In this document: one piece after another, positions 40,001 to 48,600 of the stretch | Position numbering within the stretch: the first letter of the stretch is position 1 | Layout of the letters: each line of letters starts with the position of its first letter | Assembly (NCBI RefSeq): GCF_019303475.1 | Contig: NZ_JABLSI010000017.1 | Location: forward strand, 2,023-66,022 | Reading direction: 5' to 3' | Length of the DNA: 64,000 nucleotides | Source of the DNA: Streptomyces sp. JJ38 | Lineage (GTDB): Bacteria > Actinomycetota > Actinomycetes > Streptomycetales > Streptomycetaceae | Program-made: the position numbers and the translations under genes | The notes under the pieces: model-generated | Database searches by the model: none | What the model saw: the letters and a program-made list of their open reading frames with translations, nothing else | Told to the model about the DNA's origin: nothing

Positions 40001-43000
40001 TCCGGCAGCACCTCCGCCCGGCGCATCGCCTCCGTGATCGCGGAACGCTGCGCCCGGGTGCTGGGCACGGTGTAACCGTTCGTCCGGCCGCCGTGGTTGA
40101 CGGCGCTGCCCCGGATGACGGCGTGCACGGTGTCGCCGTCCGCCAGGGCCGCGGCCAGCGGCTTCAGCAGCAGCGCCCCGGCGCCCTCGCCCGGGACGTA
40201 GCCGTCGCCGCCGGCCCCGAAGCTGCGGCAACGCCCGTCGGTGGACAGGAAGCGCGCCAGGCTGAGCTGGCGGTACTTGTCCGGGTGCGTGCTGAGGTTC
40301 ACCCCGCCCGCGACTGCCGTGTCGCACTCGCCCCGGCGCAGACTCTCGCAGGCCAGGTGGATCGCCGTCAGCGAGGAGGAGCACATGGTGTCCAGCGCCA
40401 TGCTGGGCCCGCGGAAGTCGAAGAAGTAGGACACCCGGTTGGCGATGGAGGCGTAGGACGACACCCCCATACGGCCGTCGGGGGCCGGACCGTAGCGCTG
40501 GTAGTCCCCGTACATGACCCCCACGAAGACGCCGGTCGTGCCCTCCCGCAGCTCGGCGCGGGTGCGGCCGGCGTCCTCCAGAGCGTGCCAGACCGTCTCC
40601 AGGAAGACGCGCTCCTGGGGGTCCATCATGTCGGCGTCGCGCGGGGCGATGCCGAAGAACAGAGGGTCGAACCTGTCGATGCCGTCGAGGAAGCCGCCCC
40701 ACTTCGCGTAGCTCAGCCCGGGCCCGCCCTGGGGGGCGTAGAAGCCCTCCAGGGGCCAGCGGTCGGGGGGAACGGTGGTGACGCAGTCCCGGCCCTCGGC
40801 GAGGTTGCCCCAGAACTCCTCCAGATCCGCCGCCATGGGGTAGCGCCCCGCGACGCCGACGACGGCGATGTCACGGGGCTCCGTGGCCTGCTCGACGCGC
40901 CCGTCGGCCCGCCGCGATCCCGCGGCCGCGGTGGCGGGCAGGGCGCCCCCGGCGGCCGGACGGTCGGCGGGCGGTGCCTCGACGGGCCGTGCCTCCGGGG
41001 AGGGGTCCGGGTCCTCGGCGTCCCGCACCGCCACCCTGCTCTCCAGCACCGAGCCGTACCGGCGGGCGAGATGACCGGCGATCTCGGCGAGGGTGGTGTA
41101 CTGGAAGAACAGGGTCTTGGGCAGCGGGCCGAACTCCTGCTCCAGCCGCTCGGAGACCCGCATCACCATGACCGAGTCAATGCCGTAGACCTCGAACGGC
41201 GCCTCGGGGTCGATGCGCTCGACCGGGACGCGCAGCTCCTCCGCGAGGACGTCCACCAGGATGCCCACGGCGAACCCCCGCAGGTCCTGCCGCTCCGTGG
41301 CCGCCGGGCCCGTCACGTCCCGCGGAGCCGCCGTCCCCGGCGCGACGGGGTCCGCCTCGCTCCGTGCACCCGCCGCGGCGAGGACGGCGGCGCCCTTGGC
41401 CAGCACGAGGTGCGGCGGCCCGGGGTGGGCGAGCGCCCGTTCGAAGGCGTCCAGGCCCTCGGCGACATCGAGGGCGTCACGGACGGAGAGGGCGGCGGCC
41501 ATGCCTCCGCCGCCCCACGCGGGCCAGCCGATCGACAGGGTCCGGCCGGGGCGCCGCCCCTCCCTACGCCGCGCCTCCCGAGCCTCGGCGAACGCGTCGA
41601 GGAAGCCGTTGGCGTAGGCGTAGTCGCTCTGCCCGGGGTTGCCGACGGCGGCCACCACCGAGGAGAAGAAGACCAGGAACTCCAGGGGGTCCGCACGGGT
41701 CAGCTCGTCCAGCCACACGGCGCCGTCGCACTTGGCGGCGAGCACGTCCCGGGCCTCGTCCGGCGTCTTGTGGAGCAGGAACGCGTCACGCACGACCCCG
41801 GCCGCGTGGACGACCCCGTTCAGCGGGCCGAAACGGCTCCGCACGTCGTCCAACACCCGTGCCAGTGCGGCCCGGTCGGCGACATCCACCCGTTCGTGGA
41901 CGACCTCGGCCCCCTCCGCCCGCAGGGAGCTCAGGGTCCTGAGCGCCTCGGGGCCGGGCCCGGAGCGGCTGAGCAGCACGGTCCGGGCGCCGTCGCGGGC
42001 GAGGCGGGCCGCCAGGGCCAGGCCGATGTGCCCCGTCCCTCCCGTGACGACGTAGGTGTGGCCAGGCCGGACCACGGGTTCGCCGGGGGCGGGGAGTGAC
42101 GGCACCTCCACCAGCGTCCGCCGCTGCGGGGCGCCGGTGGCGTCGAGGCGGAGCTCCACGTCCGCGTCGGAGGAGGGATCAGCCAGCAGGACGTCCCACG
42201 CGGTGGCCGGAAGGGCGGCGTCGCCGACCGCCGTGGGCAGGCCGACCGTCTGCACGCACAGGTCGGGGTTCTCGCGGCGCGCCGTCCGGGCGAAGGCCCC
42301 CAGCGCGGCCAGCTCCGGCGGCGCCCCGGCGTCGGTGGCGGGGTAGGCCACCCTGACGGCCACCGGGCCCGGCAGCGGCGTGGCGCACAGGGCCCGGGAC
42401 AGTGCCAGCAGCGCGCCGAACCCCGGCGTCCGGTCCGGTACCGCCGACTCCCCGTCGGACGCCGCGCCCGGCTCGGGGGACGGCGCCGCGCGGGCGGTCC
42501 ACAGCAGCAGGACCCGGTCCGGGCGCCGCGTCTCCGGGATCGCCGCCAGCAGTTCGCCGTAGTCCTCGGTGGAGTCGATCCGCACCTCGTAGTGATCGGC
42601 GGCCCGGGCGCGGAAGCCGTCGCCGGGCGTCACCAGGACGACGGGCCGCCCGCCGGCCGAGGCCCGCAACCGGTCGGCCACCGCGCGGTCCAGGTCCAGG
42701 ACGAGGACGGAGCCCCCGGCGGCCGGGGCGTCCGCGAGGGGCCGCGCCGCCCGCCACTCGGGCGTGAACCAGGCGAGGCCCTGCTCTGGTGACGGTTCCG
42801 GGGAGGGCTCCGGGGACGGGTCCCGGTCCGGGCTGCGGAGGGTTTCCAGGCCCTCCGCGCTCACCAGGACGGCGCCCGCCCCGTCCACGATCCGGATGTC
42901 GAGCACACCGTCCTCACGGCGCGTCAGGTGCGCGTAGCAGGCGTTTCCGAGGGGTGCGTGCACGGTCAGGCTGCGCAGTGCGTAGGGGACGCGGCGGCCG

Positions 43001-45585
43001 CGCTCCGCGCCGCCGAGGGCGATGAGGGCCTGCAACGCACCGTCCAGCAGGGTCGGCCGCAAAGAGTCCGGCTCCACGGGGCCGTCGTGTCCGGCGGGCA
43101 CTGCGAGCCGGGCCAGCACCTCGTCGGCGGTGAACCGAAGTTCCCGCACCACACGGAAGCTCGGACCATAGGCGAACCCCAGTGCGCGGAACCTGCGGTA
43201 GCACTCCTCGTGGCCCATGACGGAGGCGCAGCGCGCCCGCACGGCCGCCAGGTCGACCGCCGGGGCCTCGGGCTCCCCGGCCTCCGGACCGAGCACGCCG
43301 GAGGCGCCGGGCACGTCCGACGCACGGCCCGGTGCCGCCAGGGCGAACCGGAGCGTGCCGTCCTCACCGGGGAGGAGGCGGATCTCCAGCCCCTCGGCGG
43401 TCGTCGGCTCCAGGGGGCGGTGCCAGCCGACCTGTCCGATCCGCCGCACCGGGCCGAAGCCCGCCCGGGCGGCGGCGACGCGGGCCAGCTCCAGGGACAC
43501 CATGCCGGCCAGCACGGCGCGGCCCCCGATGGCGTGGTCGGCCACCAACGGGTCCGTCCGCCGCGGCCGGTAGCGGAACACGTAACCGTCCTCGGACGGC
43601 AGTTCCTCCAGCTCCGGACCGGCGGACCGGCCGTTCGACACGGCCTCGGAGTGCCAGTAGCGGTCGCGCTCGAAGGGGTAGGTGGGGAGCGGCACCCGCC
43701 GGTTGCCGCCGTCCGGGTGCAGCAGCGCGACGGGGAGCGCGATCCCGCGCTCGTACAGTTCAGCGCCGAACTCCAGGGCCTGGGCGCGACCGCCGTCGGG
43801 GGTGCCCTCGGTGAGGCGCTCCCGCAGCGTCTCCAGGAGCCGCGTCCGCTCCGCGCCGCTCACCCGGTCCGCCGGGGCCCGCTCCCCGCCCGGCGTGTCG
43901 AGCCGGTCCCGGATCGCTCGGCGCAGAGCCTCGGCCGTGTCGGCCACGAGCGCGGCCCGCTTCTCGAAGTGCTTCCGGCCGTCGTGCAGGGTGAAGGCGA
44001 CGTCCTCGACGTCGTACGACGCGCCCCGGTCCGCGAGCCAGCCCTCCAGGTCGAGCAGCCGACGGCGCAGCGCCCCGGCGGTCTTCGCGGACACCAGGAC
44101 GAGCGCCGGACGGCCGGCCCGGGCCGGGGCTGCGGCCGGGCGCGGCGGCTCCTCGACGACGAGGTGGGCGTTGGTCCCGCTGTAGCCGAACGAACTCACC
44201 GCCGCGCGCCGGGGTGTGCCCTCGCGCCGGGGCCAGGGCTCAAGGGAGGTCACGGGCCGGAAGGGGGTCTCGGCGAACGTGATCCGCTCGTTCGGCACGG
44301 CGTAGTGGAGGGTGGGCGGGATCTGCTCGTGCTCGAAGGCCAGCAGACACTTGATCAGCCCGGCCACCCCCGCCGCCTGACCGGTGTGCCCGAGGTTGCT
44401 CTTGACCGAGCCGATGGCGCAGAACCCCCGGTCCTCGGTGAACCGCGCGAACGACCGCGTCAGCGCCTCGACCTCGATCGGATCCCCCAGGGCCGTCCCC
44501 GTGCCGTGCGCCTCGACCAGCGAGATGGACCGCGGGTCGACGCCGGCCCCCTCGTAGGCCCGCAGCTGCACCTCCGTCTGGGCCCGGGAGCTGGGCGCGG
44601 TGATGCCGTTGGACTTGCCGTCCTGGTTGACCGCCGACCCCAGGATGACGCCCCGGATGTGGTCGCCGTCGCGCAGGGCCGCGTCCAGACTCTTGAGGAC
44701 GACGACCCCGCAGCCCTCGCCGGGCACGAAGCCGTCGGCGTCCTGGTCGAAGGCGCTGCACAGGCCGCGGGGCGAGAGCATGCCCGCCTTGCTGGCGGAG
44801 ACGTAGAAGCCGGGGCCGACGAACAGGCACACGCCCCCCGCGAGCGCCATCTCGCACTGCCCGCTGCGAATGGCCTGGCAGGCCAGGTCGACGGCGACCA
44901 GCGACGAGGAACAGGCCGTGTTCAGGGCCACGCTGGGACCGCGCAGGTCCAGGAGGTAGGAGATGCGCGAAGCCAGGATGGAGGTGTCGTTGCCCAGCAG
45001 AACCTGTGCGTCCGCGTCCGGTCCGCAGCGCTGGGCCTCCAGCGGGTAGTCGCTGGCCGGGGTGCCCGCGAACACGCCGCAGCTCGTGCCGGCGAGCGAG
45101 TCACCGGCGTATCCGGCGTCCTCCAGCGCGTTCCAGCAGCCCTCGAGGAAGAGCCGCTGCTGCGGGTCCATCCGCTCGGCCTCGCGGCCGGAGAGGTGGA
45201 AGAACAGCGGGTCGAACGCGGCGACGTCCTCGATGAACGCGCCCCACCGTGAGTTGGTCCTGCCGGGCGTGCGGGGGTCGGGGTCGTAGTAGTCCTCGGG
45301 CAGCCAGCGGTCCTGCGGCACCTCGGTGACGGCACACTCGCCCTCGGCCAGGAGCCGCCACAGCGCGTCCGGGGACGGCGCACCGGCGTAGCGGCCGGAG
45401 AGGCCGACGACCGCGATCCGCTGCTCCGGTGCGGACGCCCCCTCCGCTGCCGCCGGGGCGTCGTCCCGGTGCGAACCGGGGCGCCGCGCGGGCGTGCGCA
45501 GCTCCGCCAGTCGACGCCGGCCCTCCTCGGGCGATATGCGGCGCGCCTCGACGAGTTCGAGCACCCTCTTCATCGCGCTGTTCAT
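34045..45585 (-). CDS. Trans-AT type I polyketide synthase, terminal subunit (KS-DH-KR-ACP-KS-ACP*-ACP-KS-ACP-TE-MT)
   Basis: A 3846-residue last subunit of the assembly line. Domains: docking helices 1-30; KS1 54-481 (C225, H360, H400); DH 660-915 (H684, D848; motif HAIGGRAVLAG lacks the usual Pro); KR about 940-1395 with nucleotide motif TGGTGHIG and QSDYAYAN; ACP S1471; KS2 1570-2000 (C1735); carrier-like ACP* near 2055-2125 with Glu at the serine position; ACP S2341; KS3 2430-2865 (C2599); ACP S3109; thioesterase 3180-3455 (S3265, D3292, H3447); methyltransferase with lid 3480-3840. No acyltransferase follows any KS, so extender units must come from a trans AT. The ATG overlaps the upstream stop (ATGA). 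The methyltransferase behind the thioesterase is unusual. The Asp in VVRDAF suggests a B-type KR. Confidence 0.96.
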   Translation of the reverse strand: MNSAMKRVLELVEARRISPEEGRRRLAELRTPARRPGSHRDDAPAAAEGASAPEQRIAVVGLSGRYAGAPSPDALWRLLAEGECAVTEVPQDRWLPEDYYDPDPRTPGRTNSRWGAFIEDVAAFDPLFFHLSGREAERMDPQQRLFLEGCWNALEDAGYAGDSLAGTSCGVFAGTPASDYPLEAQRCGPDADAQVLLGNDTSILASRISYLLDLRGPSVALNTACSSSLVAVDLACQAIRSGQCEMALAGGVCLFVGPGFYVSASKAGMLSPRGLCSAFDQDADGFVPGEGCGVVVLKSLDAALRDGDHIRGVILGSAVNQDGKSNGITAPSSRAQTEVQLRAYEGAGVDPRSISLVEAHGTGTALGDPIEVEALTRSFARFTEDRGFCAIGSVKSNLGHTGQAAGVAGLIKCLLAFEHEQIPPTLHYAVPNERITFAETPFRPVTSLEPWPRREGTPRRAAVSSFGYSGTNAHLVVEEPPRPAAAPARAGRPALVLVSAKTAGALRRRLLDLEGWLADRGASYDVEDVAFTLHDGRKHFEKRAALVADTAEALRRAIRDRLDTPGGERAPADRVSGAERTRLLETLRERLTEGTPDGGRAQALEFGAELYERGIALPVALLHPDGGNRRVPLPTYPFERDRYWHSEAVSNGRSAGPELEELPSEDGYVFRYRPRRTDPLVADHAIGGRAVLAGMVSLELARVAAARAGFGPVRRIGQVGWHRPLEPTTAEGLEIRLLPGEDGTLRFALAAPGRASDVPGASGVLGPEAGEPEAPAVDLAAVRARCASVMGHEECYRRFRALGFAYGPSFRVVRELRFTADEVLARLAVPAGHDGPVEPDSLRPTLLDGALQALIALGGAERGRRVPYALRSLTVHAPLGNACYAHLTRREDGVLDIRIVDGAGAVLVSAEGLETLRSPDRDPSPEPSPEPSPEQGLAWFTPEWRAARPLADAPAAGGSVLVLDLDRAVADRLRASAGGRPVVLVTPGDGFRARAADHYEVRIDSTEDYGELLAAIPETRRPDRVLLLWTARAAPSPEPGAASDGESAVPDRTPGFGALLALSRALCATPLPGPVAVRVAYPATDAGAPPELAALGAFARTARRENPDLCVQTVGLPTAVGDAALPATAWDVLLADPSSDADVELRLDATGAPQRRTLVEVPSLPAPGEPVVRPGHTYVVTGGTGHIGLALAARLARDGARTVLLSRSGPGPEALRTLSSLRAEGAEVVHERVDVADRAALARVLDDVRSRFGPLNGVVHAAGVVRDAFLLHKTPDEARDVLAAKCDGAVWLDELTRADPLEFLVFFSSVVAAVGNPGQSDYAYANGFLDAFAEAREARRREGRRPGRTLSIGWPAWGGGGMAAALSVRDALDVAEGLDAFERALAHPGPPHLVLAKGAAVLAAAGARSEADPVAPGTAAPRDVTGPAATERQDLRGFAVGILVDVLAEELRVPVERIDPEAPFEVYGIDSVMVMRVSERLEQEFGPLPKTLFFQYTTLAEIAGHLARRYGSVLESRVAVRDAEDPDPSPEARPVEAPPADRPAAGGALPATAAAGSRRADGRVEQATEPRDIAVVGVAGRYPMAADLEEFWGNLAEGRDCVTTVPPDRWPLEGFYAPQGGPGLSYAKWGGFLDGIDRFDPLFFGIAPRDADMMDPQERVFLETVWHALEDAGRTRAELREGTTGVFVGVMYGDYQRYGPAPDGRMGVSSYASIANRVSYFFDFRGPSMALDTMCSSSLTAIHLACESLRRGECDTAVAGGVNLSTHPDKYRQLSLARFLSTDGRCRSFGAGGDGYVPGEGAGALLLKPLAAALADGDTVHAVIRGSAVNHGGRTNGYTVPSTRAQRSAITEAMRRAEVLPEDIGYIEAHGTGTALGDPIEVAALTEAFTTAHDTAPDAAASGHTGPGRVPIGSVKSGIGHLESAAGVAAVTKVILQMRHRTLVPSLHAEELNPHAELDSSPFRVQRELAEWTPRGTERPRWIAGVSSFGAGGSNAHVILEVPERPAPPADDGDPGRQVLVLSARTPERLGELAARLADRLDRWAGGSRGAERTLEERVKDDLLTRLGELLGLRPGDVGENDDLAECGYDEVTRVRLGIAVAEDCGVPSDELPPAAHTVRDLAGHLIERYENALRAHFAVPAARPRSASGLEPRLVDVAHTLQLGREAMDERLAVIAEDFAGAVRGLRAFARGETEPGTLFTGSLADGPVGTDRQESDAVGTEDPVALAEGWVRGARIDWRALHAGRERRLVSLVGYPFARERHWLDTTAQPGAVPLPAPQDDPEVTMHSTADVEDSPRAREGALRAWLEETLTAFAGEAIGLDPGRLNRRTPLGEYGFESVSLKALADRVSEHLDVAFSPTLFYERRGVAGAVDWLVEEYGDRLASRVPGATTAESRAAGSGRGARAVVAPREAAQPRAAAPEHGDGAEPIAVIGMSGRFPGSFDLDRYWENLYHCRDLITEVPAERWDWRALDSEDLPPGQRVPFRWGGFIEGADSFDPLFFGISPAEAEMMDPQQRMLLQTVWSAIEDAGYRPSALAGRQVGLFSGIQFSDYQHLLHEAGVMSAQSGLGNEHSISVNRISYLLDFHGPSEPVNTACSSSLVAVHRAVRSLRQGESELAVAGGVSLNLSPHSTVAAGMMGLLSPDGRCKTLDAAANGYVKGEGVGMLVLKPLARALADGDQVHAVIRGTAVNHGGRAASLTAPNAEAQAALLCAAVDEAGVGPEGIGYLELHGTGTELGDPVEINGIKLAFRRLARERGVDLPDRPYCGVGSVKTNIGHLEPASGIAGLMKVILAMRHQALPGMAHLNEVNPYVDLTGSPFRIVDRTVPWERPTGPDGSRLPLRAGVSSFGFGGVNAHVLVEEPPARPPRAVPAAKGDRVFVLSARSEAALARAVERLADRLDAWEREPSSGPDADAVAFTLREGREEMRERLAVVAPDLATLRERLAAVAAGDLAAPGVHRGVAEDAQGQGGQGGAFADGETLRVTRGPDQLAGAWVTGRPVDWTSLPSDGERPSRTPLPTYPFEEKRYWFTAPEGGSMTVLPAVRQAGGAGSAAAPAPGPAHPDGVLTGEEYIRAGLRDILLEKLKLAEDELDEDRDLRDFGVDSMLSAMIMQVVQETFDVQVPLTALVDHPTLRSLAAYVHEEFFADQEIGGVLPGRGPARTGETPSPEARNNRLPAELLPINIGGEGQPSFWVHGATGYSTWFQNLSQALGPNYPLYAFQARGTDGYSMPHTLDEMVDHYIACVRQVQPEGPYVIGGYSFGGLIAMRMAQRLHDEGEEIRHLVMFDTYPATQEVFDRHHGMYDRDFLQMYLTNYFLKLDEHPERAIRKEEVAHLPAPLQVAELARLAKARGDRRISADDIYLYLKGGLTCSEQAEGIYQIYEMTDYTASDVLFFKAMDGFTGRASALYWKPTRILDGYDYDTPWREVVKGDFQVMELDNDHLNQLEEPTLTPVARRIESLLKQPPQVDEDAYAAFRGDFEALTAFGNRLLAHAFHGSGAIPGDGSATDRQELRRSLAVQPGYDRLFHACCDILEREGYVQERDGVLTATRKLPQAVFPGGDEEIAERAAELAKAHPSVAEYLPLLTTCQAAVLQVMAGGRDATDVIFPGGSMELVAEIYKGSIQSEFYNRLVADVVEEHTRHFARRYSRSRPQIFEVGAGTGGTSTFVFDALKNLGDRLRYVYTDVGGAFLRVAEQQFGPDHPYVEFDTYDVERPPAGQGYEPRTMDVVVASNVLHTTRDIDTTLANCRELLKPGGILVVNELTHRLDYNTLTFGLTAGWWLFQDEDTRVQGSPLLDVPGWRNALRRAGFDEVEIRGVAGEDENDQAQCVIVARVAEPAP
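34060..35140 (-). other. Methyltransferase domain placed after the thioesterase
   Basis: This is a full PKS-type MT. A helical lid (about 35140-34640) is followed by SAM motif I EVGAGTGGTSTFVF, the acidic strand YVYTDVG, ASNVLHTTRDI and the late motif LTFGLTAGWWLF. The His in NVLHTT and Glu in VNELTH used by C-methyltransferase domains are kept. Its position after the TE means the chain cannot reach it in the ordinary module order. Confidence 0.9.
35210..36045 (-). other. Type I thioesterase domain
   Basis: An alpha/beta-hydrolase release domain beginning LPINIGGEGQPSFWVHG. Nucleophile GGYSFGG (S3265), probable acid D3292 in FDTYP, His 3447 in LDNDHLN. It would release the chain by hydrolysis or macrolactonisation; the sequence does not tell which. 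Confidence 0.92.
39205..39420 (-). other. Degenerate carrier-like domain (ACP*) inserted after KS2 of the terminal subunit
   Basis: About 70 residues with the ACP pattern (DDLLTRLGELLGLRPGDVG, then ECGYDEVTRVRL). The phosphopantetheine serine is replaced by Glu 2091 (GYDEV for G-x-D-S). It interrupts the KS-to-ACP linker, and a functional ACP follows 600 bp later. Confidence 0.75.
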
Positions 45586-45685
45586 GCGGGTCCCCCGAGT
45601 TCCATGTATGCCTCTTCAAGTGTCAGATCGCCCGCGGCCAGCCGCCGGAGCATGTCCTCTTCGTCCGGGCCGCCGACCGGGCCCG
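45480..45685 (-). other. Docking helix pair at the second/third subunit junction
   Basis: The upstream subunit ends EDMLRRLAAGDLTLEEAYME and the downstream one begins MKRVLELVEARRISPEEGRR. Each has the pattern LLxxLxxGxIsxEEAxxxL, two short helices. The pattern resembles the paired-helix (four-helix-bundle) docking elements described for trans-AT synthases such as VirA/VirFG. The pairing is inferred, not shown. Confidence 0.6.
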
Positions 45686-48600
45686 ACGGGTGCGGGCCGG
45701 GCAGCGCGGTGTCGTCCGCCGCACGGGCCGCGGATGCGGCGGGTGCGTGATCGGCGTGTACGAAGCGCGCGAGTGCCGTCAGTGTGGGGTGGTCGAAGAG
45801 CGCGGTCGTACCCAGCTCGATGCCCAGCTCCGTGTTGAGCGTGCTCACCAGCTCGACGAGGATGATCGAGTCCACGCCGTACTCCGTGAACGGCCGCTCC
45901 GGATCGAGGTCGGCCTCGTCACGGCCCAGCGTCCTGGCGATGTACTCGGCCAGCCGCCGCTGGACGTCCTCCAGGGAGGACCGTCCCGGGTCTGGCTCCT
46001 GCCCGGCCGTTCGGTCCGTGCGTTGCGCCGGGATCTCCGGCCCCCGCACGTCGGCCACCAGCACATGCAGGCCCAGCCCACGCGGCGCCCCGGGAACGGC
46101 CTCCAGCACGACGGTCCGGTCGAAGCCGTTCTCCTTCAACAGCTCCTGCCAGGTCTCCGTGTCGGCCAGCGGGGAGGCCGGAATCCGCCGGACGCCGTCC
46201 TCGAACCGCCACCAGCCCGGCAGCAGACCGAAGGTGAGGGTGGTGAAGGCGCTGAAGGCGGTCGTCTCGCACAGGACCAGGCGGCCGTCGTCGGCCAGGA
46301 GCCGCCGCACGTGTGCCAGGGTCCGCCCGAGGTCCTGCGTGGCGTGCAGCACGTTCGCCGCCACGACGACGTCGAATCCACCCTCCTCGAACCCCTGCGC
46401 ACCGGGCGGCTGCTCGACGTCCAGCCGCTTGAAGGTCACGAAGGGGTACTGCGCGGCGAACTCCCTCCGGCCGTGGCGCAGGAAGCTGGACGAGACGTCG
46501 GTGTAGACGTACTCGACCCGGTCCGCGTACGGAGTCAGGGCCGGGAGCACCGAGCGCGTGGTGCCGCCCGTTCCGGCGCCCACCTCGAGAACCCGCAGCG
46601 GCCGGCCGCCGGGCCCGCGGCGCCGCGCGGCCTCGGCCACCTCGCCCGCCGCCGTCTCGTTGGCGCCGGTCGCCAGGGGGTCGCCCCGGTACACGTTCTC
46701 GACGCGTCGCATGGACGAGTCGGGGAACAGCACCTCGGTGGGGTCGACCTTTCCGGTCAGCAGCCTCGGGTACGCCTGCACACAGGCTTCCAGCAGTTCC
46801 ACGTGGGCGGCCACCTCCGGGTGATGAGCGGCCAGTTGGCGTGCCTCGGCGGAGAGGTCGCACCCCTCGGCCTCGGTGACGCGGTCCTTGGCGCACAGGT
46901 CCCGGCCGCTGCACTCCACGTAACCGGAGCCGACGAGGATGTCCGCCAGGGCGTCGGCCAGTTGGCGGTACTGGGGGACGACCCCCAGGGCCGTAGCCAC
47001 CCCTGAGGCCGGCAGGCGGTCGCCGGGCTTGCGGAACGCGCCCAACTCCTGGAGGGCACGGAGCACCATCTTGGCGCCCAGGGCGTCCAGGGCGTCGTGC
47101 GCCCGCCGGAGCCGGGGGCCGTCCGCTGCCGCCCCCGCCGTCCCGGGCTCCGGGCACACGGCGCTGTCCGGGCCGTGCGCGTCGGTCAGGACGCCGAGCC
47201 GGTCCAGCAGCCGCTGCTCCGCCTTGATGGGCATGGCCTGCGACAGACCGCCCGCCAGCACCGTCTCCAGGGCCCGCATGCCCTCCTCGGGCGTGATGGA
47301 GTGCACGCCCATCGCCGCCATGCGGCGCCGGTAGCTCGCCTTGGCCACCACTCCGACCTCACCCCAGTAGCCCCAGTTGAGGACGTGCACGGGACGTCCT
47401 TCGGCGGCGAGTCCGGCGCCGAGGGCGTCCTGGAAAGTGGAGGCCGCCGCGTAGTTGGACTGGCCGGCGTTGCCACTGAACGACTGGGCCGACGAGTACA
47501 GGACCAGGAAGTCCAGCGGTTCGGCCCGCAGTGCCTCCACCAGCAGCACCGAACCGCGCACCTTGGGCGCGAGCACCGCGTCCAGCGCGGGCTCCTCCAA
47601 GTCGGCGACCCGGGAGTCCGCCAGGACCAGCGCCGAGTGGAAGGCGCCGTGGATGGGACCGAACCTCCGCCGCACCTCGGCGACGGCGCTGGCCAGGGAG
47701 GCCGCGTCCGTCGCGTCGGCCCGCACGTACAGCGCGCGGCCCCCGGCCGCCTCGATGGCGCGCAGGTGCTCCTCGACGCCGGGCGTCGCGGCCCGGCGGC
47801 CCAGCAGCGCGACGTTCGCCCCGGCCCGGCGGGCCAGGTGCAGCGCGGTGACGGCGCCGATGCCGCCGGCGCCGCCGAGGATCAGGTACGTGCCCCCGGT
47901 CCGGAACGGCGCGGTCCTGGGCGGTGCCGGGTCGGTGACCCGCAGGACCCGCTTCCAGCGGACGCTGTCCCGCAGGACGGTCTCGTCGCCGTCGGGGTGA
48001 CCGCGGTCGGCGGCGACACTCCGGGCGACGGCGTCGGCCCCGGGCCCGGTGAGCTCGCGGGTGGCGACGTCGACACAGCCGACGCGCCAGCCGGGGTACT
48101 CCTTCGCGAGCGAGCGGCACAGCCCGAACAGGGCCGCGGCCGCGGGCTCGGGGCGTTCCGCGCCGGTGAGCGCGTGGCCGTCGCCCGTCACCGCGATCAG
48201 GTCCAGCGGCCGGTCACCGGAGTTCCGCGGCAGCAGCCCCTTGACCAGCCGGATCAGGGACCGAACGCCCGACTCCAGCGCCCGCTCCAGATCGGCCGCC
48301 GACCGGGACGTGCCCGGCGTGTCCGAGGCGTTGGAAGCGCCCGAGGCGCCCAAGGCGTCCGAGACCGGCAACCCGCCGAGGAAGTAGACCCGTTCCGGGT
48401 CCGGGAGGCCGCCCGTGACGGTGGCTGTGGCCGTGGTCCAGGCACCACCGTCCTCGGGGTCGAGGCGCACGATCCGGACGTCGGCGTCGCGGTGCAGTGC
48501 CGCGAGGCGAGCCGCCAGACCGTGGTCGTGGGGCGGCGTCACCACCCACACGCTGCCGACAGCGCCCGTCGCGGGTTCCCCGCCCCGCTCCCGGGGTTGC